In this document: positions 45,324-54,431 of the stretch, one piece after another | Layout of the letters: every line of letters starts with the position of its first letter | Position numbering within the stretch: the first letter of the stretch is position 1 | Assembly: GCA_020846875.1 (NCBI GenBank) | Contig: JADLDB010000160.1 | Coordinates: 1-64,000, forward strand | DNA length: 64,000 bases | Direction: 5' to 3' | Source: Myxococcales bacterium | Lineage (GTDB): Bacteria; Myxococcota; Myxococcia; Myxococcales; Myxococcaceae | The notes under the pieces: model-generated | The model's database searches: none | Seen by the model: the letters and a program-made list of their open reading frames with translations, nothing else | What the model was told of the DNA's origin: nothing | Position numbers and translations under genes: made by a program

Positions 45324-47324
45324 ATGAGAAACGCCATGACCGCCTTGACGAAGCTCCGCAGCACGATGACGAAGTTGGTGAAGCAGGCCGAGGCAAAAGC
45401 CCGCGAGGTGAAGCGGCAGGTGGCGTCAGCGCGCGCTGACGGCTTCGACGCGACGCGCCCCGCGAGGGTGGCGCTGCACGCCGACGCGCCGGGGCCGATC
45501 AACGCCGACCTGGCCACGGTGCGCGCCACCAGCGCCCCGATCACGGCGGCGCGGCTGGCGGTGGCCAAGACGAAGGTGCCGGACCCCGACGGGCTCCAGC
45601 GCTTCCTCGAGGGCGCAGATCGCGTGTACCAGGAAGAGCTCGGCCGGCCCCTGCTGGGCGACGACACCGACGTCTCGGGCGTGGGCACCTTCGGGGCGCT
45701 GCACGTCAACGAGGGGTGGAGCCTGGAGCAGGTGCGCGCAGCGGTCCGCCAGTCCGACGAGTGGCGCGCGAAGCACCCCGGTGAGGACGCGGGCCCGGGG
45801 CCGGCCGGCGGGCGCAGCAGGAACCTGCTGACGGGCGAGGAGCTTGCAGCCACCGCCCAGGCGGTGAAGTACCTGTACCGCGAGGTGCTCGAGCGCAACC
45901 CCGACGTGTCCGGCCTGTCGCACTACTCGGCCTCGCTGCTCAACCAGCGCCTCGACGTCGACGGCCTGCGCGACGCGCTGCGCGCCTCCGACGAGTACCG
46001 GCAGCTACACGGGCAAGGCCCCGTCGAGCCCGGCCCGGTGGATCCCAACCCGCCGCCCGCGCCGACCCGCACCGGCCGCGTGCGTCTGGAGGGCAACTCG
46101 TTCGCCGACGATCAAGGGAAGTTCAACGCGCTGGGCGCCACGTACATGAGCGCGCTGTGGCAGTATCAGAACGACCGGCCCCGCCTCGAGCAGACGCTGG
46201 CCGAGATGAAGAAGAACGGCGTCGACTACATCCGCGTGCTGGGTACCGTCGGCGACTACGCGCGCCCCGACTACTGGGACGGGCGAGAGATCGACTGGCG
46301 CAAGCCCGAGTACCAGGACTCCATCAAGGGGCTCACCGATCTCGCGTACGACAAGTACGGCCTGCGCGTGGAGTGGACGCTCATCGGCGACGGGCAGAAG
46401 AACATCCCCAACGAGGCGGACCGCTTCAGGCTGATGGACACGTTCCTCGACATGTCGAGGGGCCGCGAGCAGAAGATCCTGCACTTCGAGGTGGCCAACG
46501 AGGCCTGGCAGAACGGCTTCGCGGGCGACGAGGGGGTCGACCAACTGCGCCGGCTGACCAGGTACCTCAATGAGCGCACCGAGGTCCTGGTCGCAGCCAG
46601 CGCGCCCGATGGCTACGAGCAGGCCGACGTGGAGAAGCTGTACGGGGGCGGGGTCGCCGATCTCGCCACCTTCCACTTCGATCGCGACGTCTCGAAGGCC
46701 GACGGCCACTGGCGCCCGGTGCGACAGCCCTGGGAATGGCAGTTCACCGGCGGGCAGAACGGCGTTCCTCGGGTGGCGACGAACAACGAGCCCATCGGCC
46801 CCGGCGCGTCGGTGGCGTCAGAGAACGATCCCAAGAAGCTCGTCGCGGCGGCGCTCGTCTCGTACCTCTCGGGGCTGCCCGGCTACGTGTACCACACGCG
46901 CGCCGGCGTCCGCGGCGACGAGGATTTCGCGTCGCAGGCGGGCTTCACTGCCTTCTCGGCGATGAAGCAGTACGTGCCCGCCGATCTCGCCTCGTGGACG
47001 CCGAAGAACGCGCACTGGGCTGACTCGCCCTTCAAGGTCTACGCCCGCGACGATCGCGGCGCGCTGATCGCCGATCGCATGTGGCCCGACCTCCCGGGCG
47101 GAACGGGCGCGGTGCGCAGCTACGCGGCGGTGAAGGGGAACGAGTTCTTCGTGCTGCCCATGGGCGTCAAGGACCGGGTCACCTTGGAGGCGCGGCGCAA
47201 CGTCGAGTTCGACGTGATCGACCCGATGAGCGGCCAGGTGGTGGCCACCAGGCGGCTGAGCGCCGGCGAGAAGTTCGATCTCTCGGGCGACGAGCTGTTC
47301 GTGCTCAAAGGCCGCTACGCCTGA
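45324..47324 (+). CDS. Clan-A-like glycoside hydrolase with two DUF4214-like modules
   Basis: 666 residues. After a basic N-terminal helix come two DUF4214-like modules (about 91-152 and 178-230; RVYQEELGRP...DVSGVG and YLYREVLERNPDVSGLSHY). A TIM-barrel domain starts near 255. Its likely acid/base is E393 (VANEAW) and likely nucleophile E489 (ATNNEPIG), as in clan GH-A enzymes acting on beta-glycans. A small beta domain closes the chain (about 590-666). No classical signal peptide is visible. The start is the ATG at 45324; the ATG at 45336 is also possible. The exact family (GH5-like or other) is uncertain. It converges with the antiporter with a 10-bp overlap. Confidence 0.7.
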   Translation: MRNAMTALTKLRSTMTKLVKQAEAKAREVKRQVASARADGFDATRPARVALHADAPGPINADLATVRATSAPITAARLAVAKTKVPDPDGLQRFLEGADRVYQEELGRPLLGDDTDVSGVGTFGALHVNEGWSLEQVRAAVRQSDEWRAKHPGEDAGPGPAGGRSRNLLTGEELAATAQAVKYLYREVLERNPDVSGLSHYSASLLNQRLDVDGLRDALRASDEYRQLHGQGPVEPGPVDPNPPPAPTRTGRVRLEGNSFADDQGKFNALGATYMSALWQYQNDRPRLEQTLAEMKKNGVDYIRVLGTVGDYARPDYWDGREIDWRKPEYQDSIKGLTDLAYDKYGLRVEWTLIGDGQKNIPNEADRFRLMDTFLDMSRGREQKILHFEVANEAWQNGFAGDEGVDQLRRLTRYLNERTEVLVAASAPDGYEQADVEKLYGGGVADLATFHFDRDVSKADGHWRPVRQPWEWQFTGGQNGVPRVATNNEPIGPGASVASENDPKKLVAAALVSYLSGLPGYVYHTRAGVRGDEDFASQAGFTAFSAMKQYVPADLASWTPKNAHWADSPFKVYARDDRGALIADRMWPDLPGGTGAVRSYAAVKGNEFFVLPMGVKDRVTLEARRNVEFDVIDPMSGQVVATRRLSAGEKFDLSGDELFVLKGRYA

Positions 47325-49537
47325 GCTGCCCCGGTGACCAGGTGCTCGATCGCGCGCGCCTGCTCGAGATCCGTCAGCACGAAGAGCACGTCGTCCGCGC
47401 GGATCGCGGTCTGGCCTCCCGGGACGATGATCTCACCGCCCCGCAGGATCTTCACCACCAGCAGCCCGGGTGGGATCGCCAGCTCGGCGAGCCGCTGACC
47501 GACCACGGGTGAGGCTGGCGGGACGGGGATCTCGATGAACCGCGTGGGCGTGCTGCCTGGATCGCCACGCCGCGCGTCGACGATCAGCGCCTCCGTCTCG
47601 ATGGCGCTCACCCCGGACGCGAGCAGCATGAACCGGGCCATCGCGTACGCGAGCTCGACGTCGCCCTGGACGATCCGGGTCCGCGGCAGGGCGGACAGGG
47701 CGCTCAGCACCGAGTCGTGGTGCACGCGGGCGATCACCTCGAGCCGCGGATTCATGTGGTGCGCGTTCTCGATCGCGCGGCGCGTGGCCACGGGCTGCGT
47801 CGCGGTGACGAGGAACATCCGCGCGTCCTTGATGCCGGCGCGGCCCAGCAACTCGGGGTCCTCTCCATGGCCGTGCAGGACGTGCACGCCCTGGGCGCGC
47901 AGCGCCTCCGCCGTTGTCTGGTCCTGCTCGATCACGACGAAGGGGATCTCCCGCAGCCGCAGGAAGCGGGTGAGCACGCTGCCGACGTCGCCATGGCCGA
48001 GGAGCACGACGTGATCGCGAAGCGGCCCTTCGCCCCCGGCTGGCATGGAGTCGACGGCGTCCGCCCCGGCTGCCTTCGGCGGGACGGGCTGCTCGAATGG
48101 CTCGAGCAACGCCGCCCGCACGTCGGCTTCGTCGGCGGCGTGCGCGAGCACCGTGACCTGATCCCAGCCGAGCAGCCTCGTGTTGCCGGTCGGCGCGACG
48201 ACCTCGTCACCGCGCGTGACGAGCGTCAGGATCGCGCCCGGCGGGAGGGTGAGATCGCGAATTCGTGGGCCGGGCCGGCCCTTCGGGTCCGGCAGATCGA
48301 CGACGATCAAGTCGAGGTGGCTGTGCGCCATGGTGACGAGCTCGAGGCCGTAGCGGGGCTGCGGACGCGACGGCGTCGACAGGCCGAGCCTTCGCGCCAG
48401 CGTGCCGAGCGTCGAACCCTGAATCGCCACCGACAGGATGACCGCGAAGAAGACCAGGTTGAACACGTCCTGCCCGGCCTGGATCCCGGCGGCCATCGGA
48501 TACGTCGCGAGGACGATCGGTACCGCGCCGCGAAGGCCGGCCCAGCACATGAAGACGCGCTCCTTCGCCGCGAACCCCATCCCCAGCGTGCCCAGCCAGA
48601 CGGCCGCCGGCCGGGCGACGAACGTCAGCGCCAGAAACAAGAGGACGCCGTCGAGCCACAGGGTGCTCCACTGGCTCGGAAAGACCAGCAGCCCCATCAT
48701 CACGAACACACCGATGTTCGCGATCATCGAAAGTGCCGCCGAGAAGTTCCGGATCCCCTGCTGGTAGATGAACTTCCGGTTCCCCATGACCAGGCCCGCG
48801 GTGAAGACCGCGAGCATCCCGCTGGCGCTCGCCGCCTCCGCGAGGCCGTACGTCAGCAGGACCACGGCGAGCAGCAGCACGTAGTAGTAGCCCCGATCCT
48901 GCGGGTTGAGCCGGTCGAAGATCGCGACGGCGGCGCGCGCGAGCAGCCAGCCCACCACTGGACCGGCGAGGAACTTCCAGGCGAACACGGCCAGGATCGT
49001 CCAGCCCATGCCTGCGCCGGAGGTCAGCGCTTCGACGACGACGAGCGTGAGCAGGATCGCCATCGGATCGTTCGCCGCGCTCTCGACCTCGATCGTCGAC
49101 GCGAGCCGGGGCCCAAGCGACTGGCGACGGAGGATCGAGAACGTCGCGGCCGCGTCAGTCGACGAGATCACCGCGGCCAGGAGGAGCGATCGCTCGAAGG
49201 CCCAGCCCAGCCCGAGACGAAGGACGCAGAACACCGCCGCCGCCGTCAGCACGACCCCCCAGGTCGCCATCCCACCCGCGGGGAGCAGCACCGACTTGAG
49301 GATGCTGCGCTTCGTGACCAGCCCACCGTGAAACAGGATGAACACCAGGCCCGCGTTGGCGAGCTGGTTGGCCAGCTCGACGTCGTCGAAGTGCCACAGC
49401 CGGAGGACATCGCTGCCGGCCAGCAGCCCGAGCCCCAGCGCTACGAGGATGACCGGCACGCTGAACCGATCGAGCCAGACAGCCGCCAGGACGACCCCCA
49501 GCAGCAGCAACGGGCCGATGATGTAGACCGTCTCCAT
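47315..49537 (-). CDS. Cation/proton antiporter with TrkA-type regulatory domains
   Basis: 740 residues. The first about 400 carry 12 or more hydrophobic segments of a CPA-type Na+(K+)/H+ exchanger, with the ion-site region ESAANDPMAI (the ND pair) and the ISSTDAAATF motif. A TrkA-C-like domain (about 400-480) follows. A Rossmann RCK-N domain starts near 510 (VVLLGHGDVG), and a second TrkA-C lies at 655-740. This matches potassium/proton antiporters of the CvrA/NhaP2/YbaL style, gated by nucleotides. The triple-USP gene lies upstream on the same strand, 61 bp away, giving a likely operon. Confidence 0.9.
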   Translation of the reverse strand: METVYIIGPLLLLGVVLAAVWLDRFSVPVILVALGLGLLAGSDVLRLWHFDDVELANQLANAGLVFILFHGGLVTKRSILKSVLLPAGGMATWGVVLTAAAVFCVLRLGLGWAFERSLLLAAVISSTDAAATFSILRRQSLGPRLASTIEVESAANDPMAILLTLVVVEALTSGAGMGWTILAVFAWKFLAGPVVGWLLARAAVAIFDRLNPQDRGYYYVLLLAVVLLTYGLAEAASASGMLAVFTAGLVMGNRKFIYQQGIRNFSAALSMIANIGVFVMMGLLVFPSQWSTLWLDGVLLFLALTFVARPAAVWLGTLGMGFAAKERVFMCWAGLRGAVPIVLATYPMAAGIQAGQDVFNLVFFAVILSVAIQGSTLGTLARRLGLSTPSRPQPRYGLELVTMAHSHLDLIVVDLPDPKGRPGPRIRDLTLPPGAILTLVTRGDEVVAPTGNTRLLGWDQVTVLAHAADEADVRAALLEPFEQPVPPKAAGADAVDSMPAGGEGPLRDHVVLLGHGDVGSVLTRFLRLREIPFVVIEQDQTTAEALRAQGVHVLHGHGEDPELLGRAGIKDARMFLVTATQPVATRRAIENAHHMNPRLEVIARVHHDSVLSALSALPRTRIVQGDVELAYAMARFMLLASGVSAIETEALIVDARRGDPGSTPTRFIEIPVPPASPVVGQRLAELAIPPGLLVVKILRGGEIIVPGGQTAIRADDVLFVLTDLEQARAIEHLVTGAAQA

Positions 49538-49598
49538 CAGAGATCTTCCGGTCTGCCGGGACCGGTCCGGTGGTCACCACGTCGCATTCGTGCACCTT

Positions 49599-50945
49599 TC
49601 AGGCAGCCGTTACCGGGACAAGAAGAACCGGCACCTTCGCCTTCTCACTCACCGCCTGCGCTACCGAGCCGAGGAGCGCTCGGGCTACCACGGAGCGGCT
49701 CCGCGCCCCGAGGACGATGAGGTCGGCGCCAATGCGGTCCGCCAGCGCGAGCACCTGGTCCGCGGGCGCCCCTTCGAGCACGTGCCTCTCCAGGCGCACC
49801 GGTGAAGCTACGTCCCTGGTGGCCGTGAGCCGCGAGAGCGCGTACCACGCCTGCTCACGGATCCGCCGAGCCGCTGCCTCGGTGGGGCCCGCAGGCGGGA
49901 TGACGTGAGCGAGGTGAACCGTGCCATTCTCCGCGACGATGCTGAGCGCCTGGGCCACCGCGCACTCACCGGCCTCCGAGAGGTCGGTCGCTACGAGGAC
50001 GGTGCGCGGTTCGCGCAGAGCTGGTCGAGGAGCAGCGCCCGCCGGTGGCACACACGCGACGCTCACCGGAGCGGCACGCAGCACCCCGCGCGCGACCGAG
50101 CCGTACCAGAGCTGCTCCAGCAGCGAGCTCGTCCGCTGGCCCACCACGACCAGGTCGAAGTCGCCCTGGTCCGCGAGGCTCGCGAGGTTGGCATCTGCGC
50201 TCCCGCGCGCAGCAACCACCCGGTGCCTGGCCCTCGGCTCGCTCGGGGGGGCGGTGCGCTGCAGCTCGCGCACGAGCGACTCCTCGGCCTCGGGCGACAG
50301 GCGGTGCTCGCTCTCGGGCGGCCTCAGGCCGAGGCGCTCGTGCACTTCTGCAGGTGAGGCGACCAGGACGACGTCGACCTCGACAGGTCCCGCCGCGCCC
50401 AGCGCGCTGGCGAAGGCACGGGCCGCCTGGGACGCCCGCCCCAGATCCGCGCCGACGAGCAGGCGCAGGGGCCGCTCTCCTCGCAACCACGACAACAGGC
50501 GGTCGGGGGCCCGAAGCGTCAGCGTCGGGACGGTGCTCTGCCGCGCCGTGCGCTCCGCCGTCGTACCGAGGAAGACTCGCCCGCCCGTGGAGCTGCCAAC
50601 GACGAGCGCCGTCGCCACCTCGAAGCGCGCGACGGAGGTGAGCGCATCCACGACGCTGCCGGCGGCGAGGTGGACCTGAACCTCCGCTCCCATGCTCGTG
50701 CGGAGCCGCTCGGCTTCCTCGTCCAGCTCTGCGCGAACGCGACCGAGGATGTGTTCCTCATCCGTGCCGAGGACGATTGGCGCGCGCGGGTCCTCGGACA
50801 CGTGCACGAGGCGCAGCGACGCCCTCAGACGCTTCGCCAGGAGCGCCGCCACGTCGGCCAGCGGCTGGCTGTTGGGTGTCAGCGTCGTGCCGAAGACAAT
50901 CGAGGTCGCCCTGCCGCCGGGTGAGGTGTGCTGGCCTGGACGCAC
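49599..50945 (-). CDS. Triple universal-stress-domain protein
   Basis: 448 residues with three USP-like domains (about 15-150, 155-300 and 305-448). Each ends with a (V/I)VxGxxxx...-type strand and a VPxLxxP-like closing strand. The ATP-binding G-2x-G-9x-G-S signature is incomplete: domain three has GARSRSVVARALLGS with the second Gly changed to Ser, and the first domain has GSSTGG spacing. Nucleotide binding is therefore uncertain. The GTG start at 50945 is set by AGGAGG eight bases upstream. USPs beside cation/H+ antiporters are known as possible regulators of transport under stress. Confidence 0.85.
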   Translation of the reverse strand: MRPGQHTSPGGRATSIVFGTTLTPNSQPLADVAALLAKRLRASLRLVHVSEDPRAPIVLGTDEEHILGRVRAELDEEAERLRTSMGAEVQVHLAAGSVVDALTSVARFEVATALVVGSSTGGRVFLGTTAERTARQSTVPTLTLRAPDRLLSWLRGERPLRLLVGADLGRASQAARAFASALGAAGPVEVDVVLVASPAEVHERLGLRPPESEHRLSPEAEESLVRELQRTAPPSEPRARHRVVAARGSADANLASLADQGDFDLVVVGQRTSSLLEQLWYGSVARGVLRAAPVSVACVPPAGAAPRPALREPRTVLVATDLSEAGECAVAQALSIVAENGTVHLAHVIPPAGPTEAAARRIREQAWYALSRLTATRDVASPVRLERHVLEGAPADQVLALADRIGADLIVLGARSRSVVARALLGSVAQAVSEKAKVPVLLVPVTAA

Positions 50946-50953
50946 GTGCAGGT

Positions 50954-50959
50954 CCTCCT
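50954..50959 (-). promoter_or_regulatory. Ribosome binding site fixing a GTG start
   Basis: AGGAGG (cctcct on the plus strand) lies eight bases before the GTG at 50945 of the triple-USP gene. Confidence 0.75.
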
Positions 50960-51007
50960 CAGGGATCTTCGTCCCGTTGGAGGTGGCGGCCCGACCACCT
51001 CAGATCC

Positions 51008-51024
51008 TGCAGCGAGCTGCTGCA
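51008..51024. promoter_or_regulatory. Inverted repeat TGCAGC-N5-GCTGCA in a divergent gap
   Basis: A perfect six-base palindrome with a five-base spacer lies 63 bp upstream of the triple-USP start, in a 247-bp region between divergent genes. The size fits a regulator site; nothing identifies the regulator. Confidence 0.35.
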
Positions 51025-51192
51025 CCCTTCGCGGCGATTGGCGCTCGGTATTCTGCCGATTCCACCCGGGGGGGACCAGAGGAAATGGGGCGGGGAGCGC
51101 CCTTCCCACCATGCAGGGCGTCATAACCCTGTGTGAGAGCGGGCGAGGTGACTTCGTGCCTCGGCGGGCGCGCCCAGGTACACTCGCGACCC

Positions 51193-52269
51193 GTGGGGCT
51201 CCCGCTCGTCCTCGCCGTGGTCCTCTGGGCGGCGCCGTCCGCCAGGCAGGAAGCCGGCACGCACTACCAGCGCGGCATCTCGCTCTACAAAGAGAGCAAC
51301 TACTCGGCGGCGCTGTCCGAGTTCAAGGCCGCCTACGCCGCGCTGCCCAGCTGGGAGGTGCTCTTCAACATCGGCCTGTGCCAGCGGCGGCTCTTCCAGT
51401 ACGGCCAGGCGATCCAGACCTTCACCCGCTACCTCGCCGCGGGCGGCGCGAAGGTGCCGAAGGATCGCCGCGCCGCCGTCGATCAAGAGCTGCAGCAGAT
51501 CCGCGCGCTCACCGCACCGATCGCGGTGATCGTCAAGGGCGCGCCCGCGAAGGTGCTGGTGGACGGAGAGGCGCTGGGCGCGACGCCGCTGACCGAGATG
51601 GTGCTGCTCGGTCCGGGCAAGCACGTCATTCGCGCCGAGCGGGAAGGGTGCTCGCCCGACGAGAAGGCGATCGAGGTCGTCTCCGGCCAGGCTCAGGCGG
51701 TGGAGCTCGATCCCCGCTCGCTCACCGCTCCGGGAAAGGTCAGCGTCGAGTGCGCCCCGGCGACGGCCATGGTCGCGGTGGACAACGGCGCCGAGCGGGC
51801 GTGTCCCTTCGAGGTCGACCTTCCGCCTGGCACCCACGAACTGGTCGCGCGCGCCGACGGCCACGCGCTCTTGCGCACGGAGGTGATCGTCCAGCCAACG
51901 GAGCCGCGCGCCGTGAAGCTGTCACTGGTGCCGATGGCCGCGCCGTCCAGGCCGTTCCCCGTGCTGGGCGTCAGCCTGCTCGCCGGCGGCGTGGTCGCTG
52001 CGGGCGTGGGCGCCGTGTTCGCGCTCCTCGCGCGCTCCGCGTCCAACGAGGTGAGCCAGCTCTCCTCGATGGGCGGGACGTGGGATCTGACGGCCGCGGC
52101 CACGGAGTCGGCCGGCAAGCGGGACACCGCCCTCGCCTGGTCGTTGATCGGCGTGGGCAGTGCGCTGGCCGCCACCGGCATCGTGCTCATCGCGATCAAC
52201 CCCGGCTCGTCCACCGAGGTGTCGTTGATCCCCGGCCCCACAGGAGTCTTCGCGTGCGGAACGTTCTGA
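51193..52269 (+). CDS. Secreted TPR / PEGA-type protein
   Basis: 358 residues. The GTG at 51193 gives a signal peptide MGLPLVLAVVLWAAPSA. Two TPR-like helical pairs follow (about 20-95; GISLYKESNYSAALSEFKAAYA). Two PEGA-like beta modules come next (IAVIVKGAPAKVLVDGEALG and VECAPATAMVAVDNGAERA). Two membrane or hydrophobic segments close the chain (FPVLGVSLLAGGVVAAGVGA and WSLIGVGSALAATGIVLIAI). Upstream codons also stay open to 51133 but encode no signal peptide. It overlaps the next lipoprotein gene by 16 bp. This TPR-PEGA layout is common in myxobacterial genomes; its role is unknown. Confidence 0.75.
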   Translation: MGLPLVLAVVLWAAPSARQEAGTHYQRGISLYKESNYSAALSEFKAAYAALPSWEVLFNIGLCQRRLFQYGQAIQTFTRYLAAGGAKVPKDRRAAVDQELQQIRALTAPIAVIVKGAPAKVLVDGEALGATPLTEMVLLGPGKHVIRAEREGCSPDEKAIEVVSGQAQAVELDPRSLTAPGKVSVECAPATAMVAVDNGAERACPFEVDLPPGTHELVARADGHALLRTEVIVQPTEPRAVKLSLVPMAAPSRPFPVLGVSLLAGGVVAAGVGAVFALLARSASNEVSQLSSMGGTWDLTAAATESAGKRDTALAWSLIGVGSALAATGIVLIAINPGSSTEVSLIPGPTGVFACGTF

Positions 52270-53594
52270 TCCTCGCGCTCGGGCTGTCCGGGTGCTCCTT
52301 CTACGCGCCCACCATCGCCGACTGCACGCTGGCCTGCGGGGAAGGCGGCTGCCCGGGTGGCTTCACCTGCCGGGGCAACTTCTGCCGGCCCACCAGCGGC
52401 CCCGAGGTGGACTGCGCCTGTCGCGCAGGCAGCTCCGAGGCCTGTGGCACCGACGTGGGCGAGTGCGCCTTCGGCCAGCGCACCTGCTCGGCGTCCGGCG
52501 AGTGGGCTGACTGCGCCGGCGGCACCGGGCCCACTGAGGAACTCTGCGACGGGAAGGACAACGACTGCGACGGCCTCACCGATCTCGGCCCGGTGACCGA
52601 GGTGCTGCAAGACACCGCCCCCTACGAGGGCCACTGGCGCCTCCACGCCGACGACGCCGGCTTCACCCTGGTCACACCGCGCGCGCTCCCCGACGCCGGC
52701 GCCGACTTCAAGGCCATGTACTTCGACCCGCTGCTCGCGCCGCGCGGCGAGTCGCCCGTCTTCACCAGCGGCTTCAAGCGCATCGCCTCCGCCTCCGAAG
52801 GGTCCACCATCTACGTGGGCTACTCCAACGGCACCGACGTCGAGCTCACCCGGCTCGGCGCGCGTGGGCAGATCCAGCAGGTATGGCACCTTCCCGACGC
52901 CGGCTACTCCACGCGGATCCAGACCTGCCTGGGACCGCGCGGGCTCCTCAACATGTGGGTGTCCCAGGACGAGACGGTGCGCATCGCGAAGTGGCCCGAC
53001 GACGGCGGCGCGGCCAACGTGTACGATCTGGCGAAGATCCCCGGTGGCAGCATCTACTGGGTCGACTCCAGCACCGACGGCCAATTCGCGGTCATCGAAG
53101 CCAACCTGGACGACGGCGGGACGCTGGACGCGGTGCAGGACATCGACGAGCCGGCCCCGCGCACCCTCGCCGCGCCGTACTGGGTGACCGAGCGCTTCCG
53201 CATGCGCGACTCGAAGCTGGTCCACCTCGACATCCTCGACTTCACCGGCAAGAAGGTGATCTTCTGGCTGGACTTCGCCACCCAGGCGAACACCGACTAC
53301 TTCGTGGTGGAGCAGGTCGGCCGCTGGCACGACAGCGACTTCATCTTCGACGACAACCAGGACGTGATCGCCGCGTACGGCGACGAGGCCACCCAGCGGA
53401 TCGTCCTCGCCCGCATCGAGGGGCGCACCGACACCGATCTGCAGGTGACGCGCATCATCCCCGCCGACGTGGTGGTGCCCAGCGGCGCCTTCTCCGGGAA
53501 CATCAAGCTCGAGCATGTCCCAGGCGACCCGATGTACGCCGTCTTCTGGGCCACCCGCACGCGCATCTACGCCCGCCGCTTCTGCGCGCCCTGA
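52254..53594 (+). CDS. Lipoprotein with MopE-type metal-binding motif
   Basis: 446 residues. The GTG start is supported by AGGAG seven bases upstream (52242-52246). A lipobox LGLSGC places the lipidated Cys at 14. A Cys-rich N-terminal region contains CDGKDNDCDG, the acidic motif typical of MopE-like putative metal (calcium) binding. The rest is beta-rich, probably a propeller (VYVGYSNGTDVELTR-like blades), ending CAP. It overlaps the TPR/PEGA gene by 16 bp, so the pair is co-translated. A surface-exposed partner is inferred. Confidence 0.78.
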   Translation: MRNVLILALGLSGCSFYAPTIADCTLACGEGGCPGGFTCRGNFCRPTSGPEVDCACRAGSSEACGTDVGECAFGQRTCSASGEWADCAGGTGPTEELCDGKDNDCDGLTDLGPVTEVLQDTAPYEGHWRLHADDAGFTLVTPRALPDAGADFKAMYFDPLLAPRGESPVFTSGFKRIASASEGSTIYVGYSNGTDVELTRLGARGQIQQVWHLPDAGYSTRIQTCLGPRGLLNMWVSQDETVRIAKWPDDGGAANVYDLAKIPGGSIYWVDSSTDGQFAVIEANLDDGGTLDAVQDIDEPAPRTLAAPYWVTERFRMRDSKLVHLDILDFTGKKVIFWLDFATQANTDYFVVEQVGRWHDSDFIFDDNQDVIAAYGDEATQRIVLARIEGRTDTDLQVTRIIPADVVVPSGAFSGNIKLEHVPGDPMYAVFWATRTRIYARRFCAP

Positions 53595-53654
53595 AGCGCG
53601 CCGCTGGACGCCGGTCGCCGGGAATGAGACTGTGTGAGAGTGGTTACTATCGGC

Positions 53655-54431
53655 ATGTCTCTTTCGAGCGAAGAGCGGCTGTGGGCGGCGGCGCGGGCAG
53701 TGGCGCGGCGCCTCGGCCCCGGCTTCACGATGGAGGACATCGCCTTCGAGGCGGGCGTGTCCCGGGCGACGGCGTACCGGGTCCTCGAGTCTCAGCGCGT
53801 GGTGGTGGAGCGGCTGACCGCGGAAGGGGTGGTGAGCGCCGGCGACACCAGCTTGCGCGCGCGCGTCCTGGCGGCCACTCGCGAAGTCGTCTCTCGCCTC
53901 GGCTTCGACGGGCTCACGATCGCGGCTGTGGCGGAGCAGGCGGGCTGCGGTCAGGCCTCCGTCTACCGGCTGTTCGAGTCGCGCGAGGCGTTGCTCCGGG
54001 CCTGGGGCGACGGCTTGGCACCCCGACGGGCGGCGCGGGGGTTCGCGGTCGACGAGGACTCGCCGCTGGAGCCGGCGCTGGCCGGCCTGGGGCAGGAGCT
54101 GATCGAGGCGCTGCGCTCGGACGGCGGCGTGCTGTCCGCTGCGCTGGTCGCCTCCGGTGACTCGCGCCAGTGGATGCTCGCGGCCCGCCGGCGCCACCGG
54201 GGCACCATCGCGGCGCTGCGCGAGGCCTTCGCCGGACGGATCAAGCGCGGAGAGCTCGAGGGCGATCCCGCCGAGCTGGCGGTGGCCTTCTGTGGACTCC
54301 TCCTCACCTTCGGGTGGCTCGCGCCCGCTATTGGCGAGCCGGTGGACGAGGACGCAGCGGCGCTGGCCAGGCGCGTGGCCCGCCGCTTCCTCGCGGGTGT
54401 GCGGCCGCGCGGCCGCAAGGAGGCGAGATGA
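53655..54431 (+). CDS. TetR-type regulator with two DNA-binding domains
   Basis: 258 residues from the ATG at 53655; a GTG at 53634 would add MRVVTIG. Residues about 5-53 form one TetR-N helix-turn-helix (FTMEDIAFEAGVSRATAYRV), and about 60-108 form a second (LTIAAVAEQAGCGQASVYRL). Each has its own preceding helix and following recognition-helix context (VLESQ, LFESREALL). A ligand-binding-type helical region follows (about 115-258). Normal TetR proteins are about 200 residues with one HTH. The stop overlaps the ATG of the next gene (ATGA), so it probably controls the enzyme it is coupled to. Confidence 0.88.
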   Translation: MSLSSEERLWAAARAVARRLGPGFTMEDIAFEAGVSRATAYRVLESQRVVVERLTAEGVVSAGDTSLRARVLAATREVVSRLGFDGLTIAAVAEQAGCGQASVYRLFESREALLRAWGDGLAPRRAARGFAVDEDSPLEPALAGLGQELIEALRSDGGVLSAALVASGDSRQWMLAARRRHRGTIAALREAFAGRIKRGELEGDPAELAVAFCGLLLTFGWLAPAIGEPVDEDAAALARRVARRFLAGVRPRGRKEAR

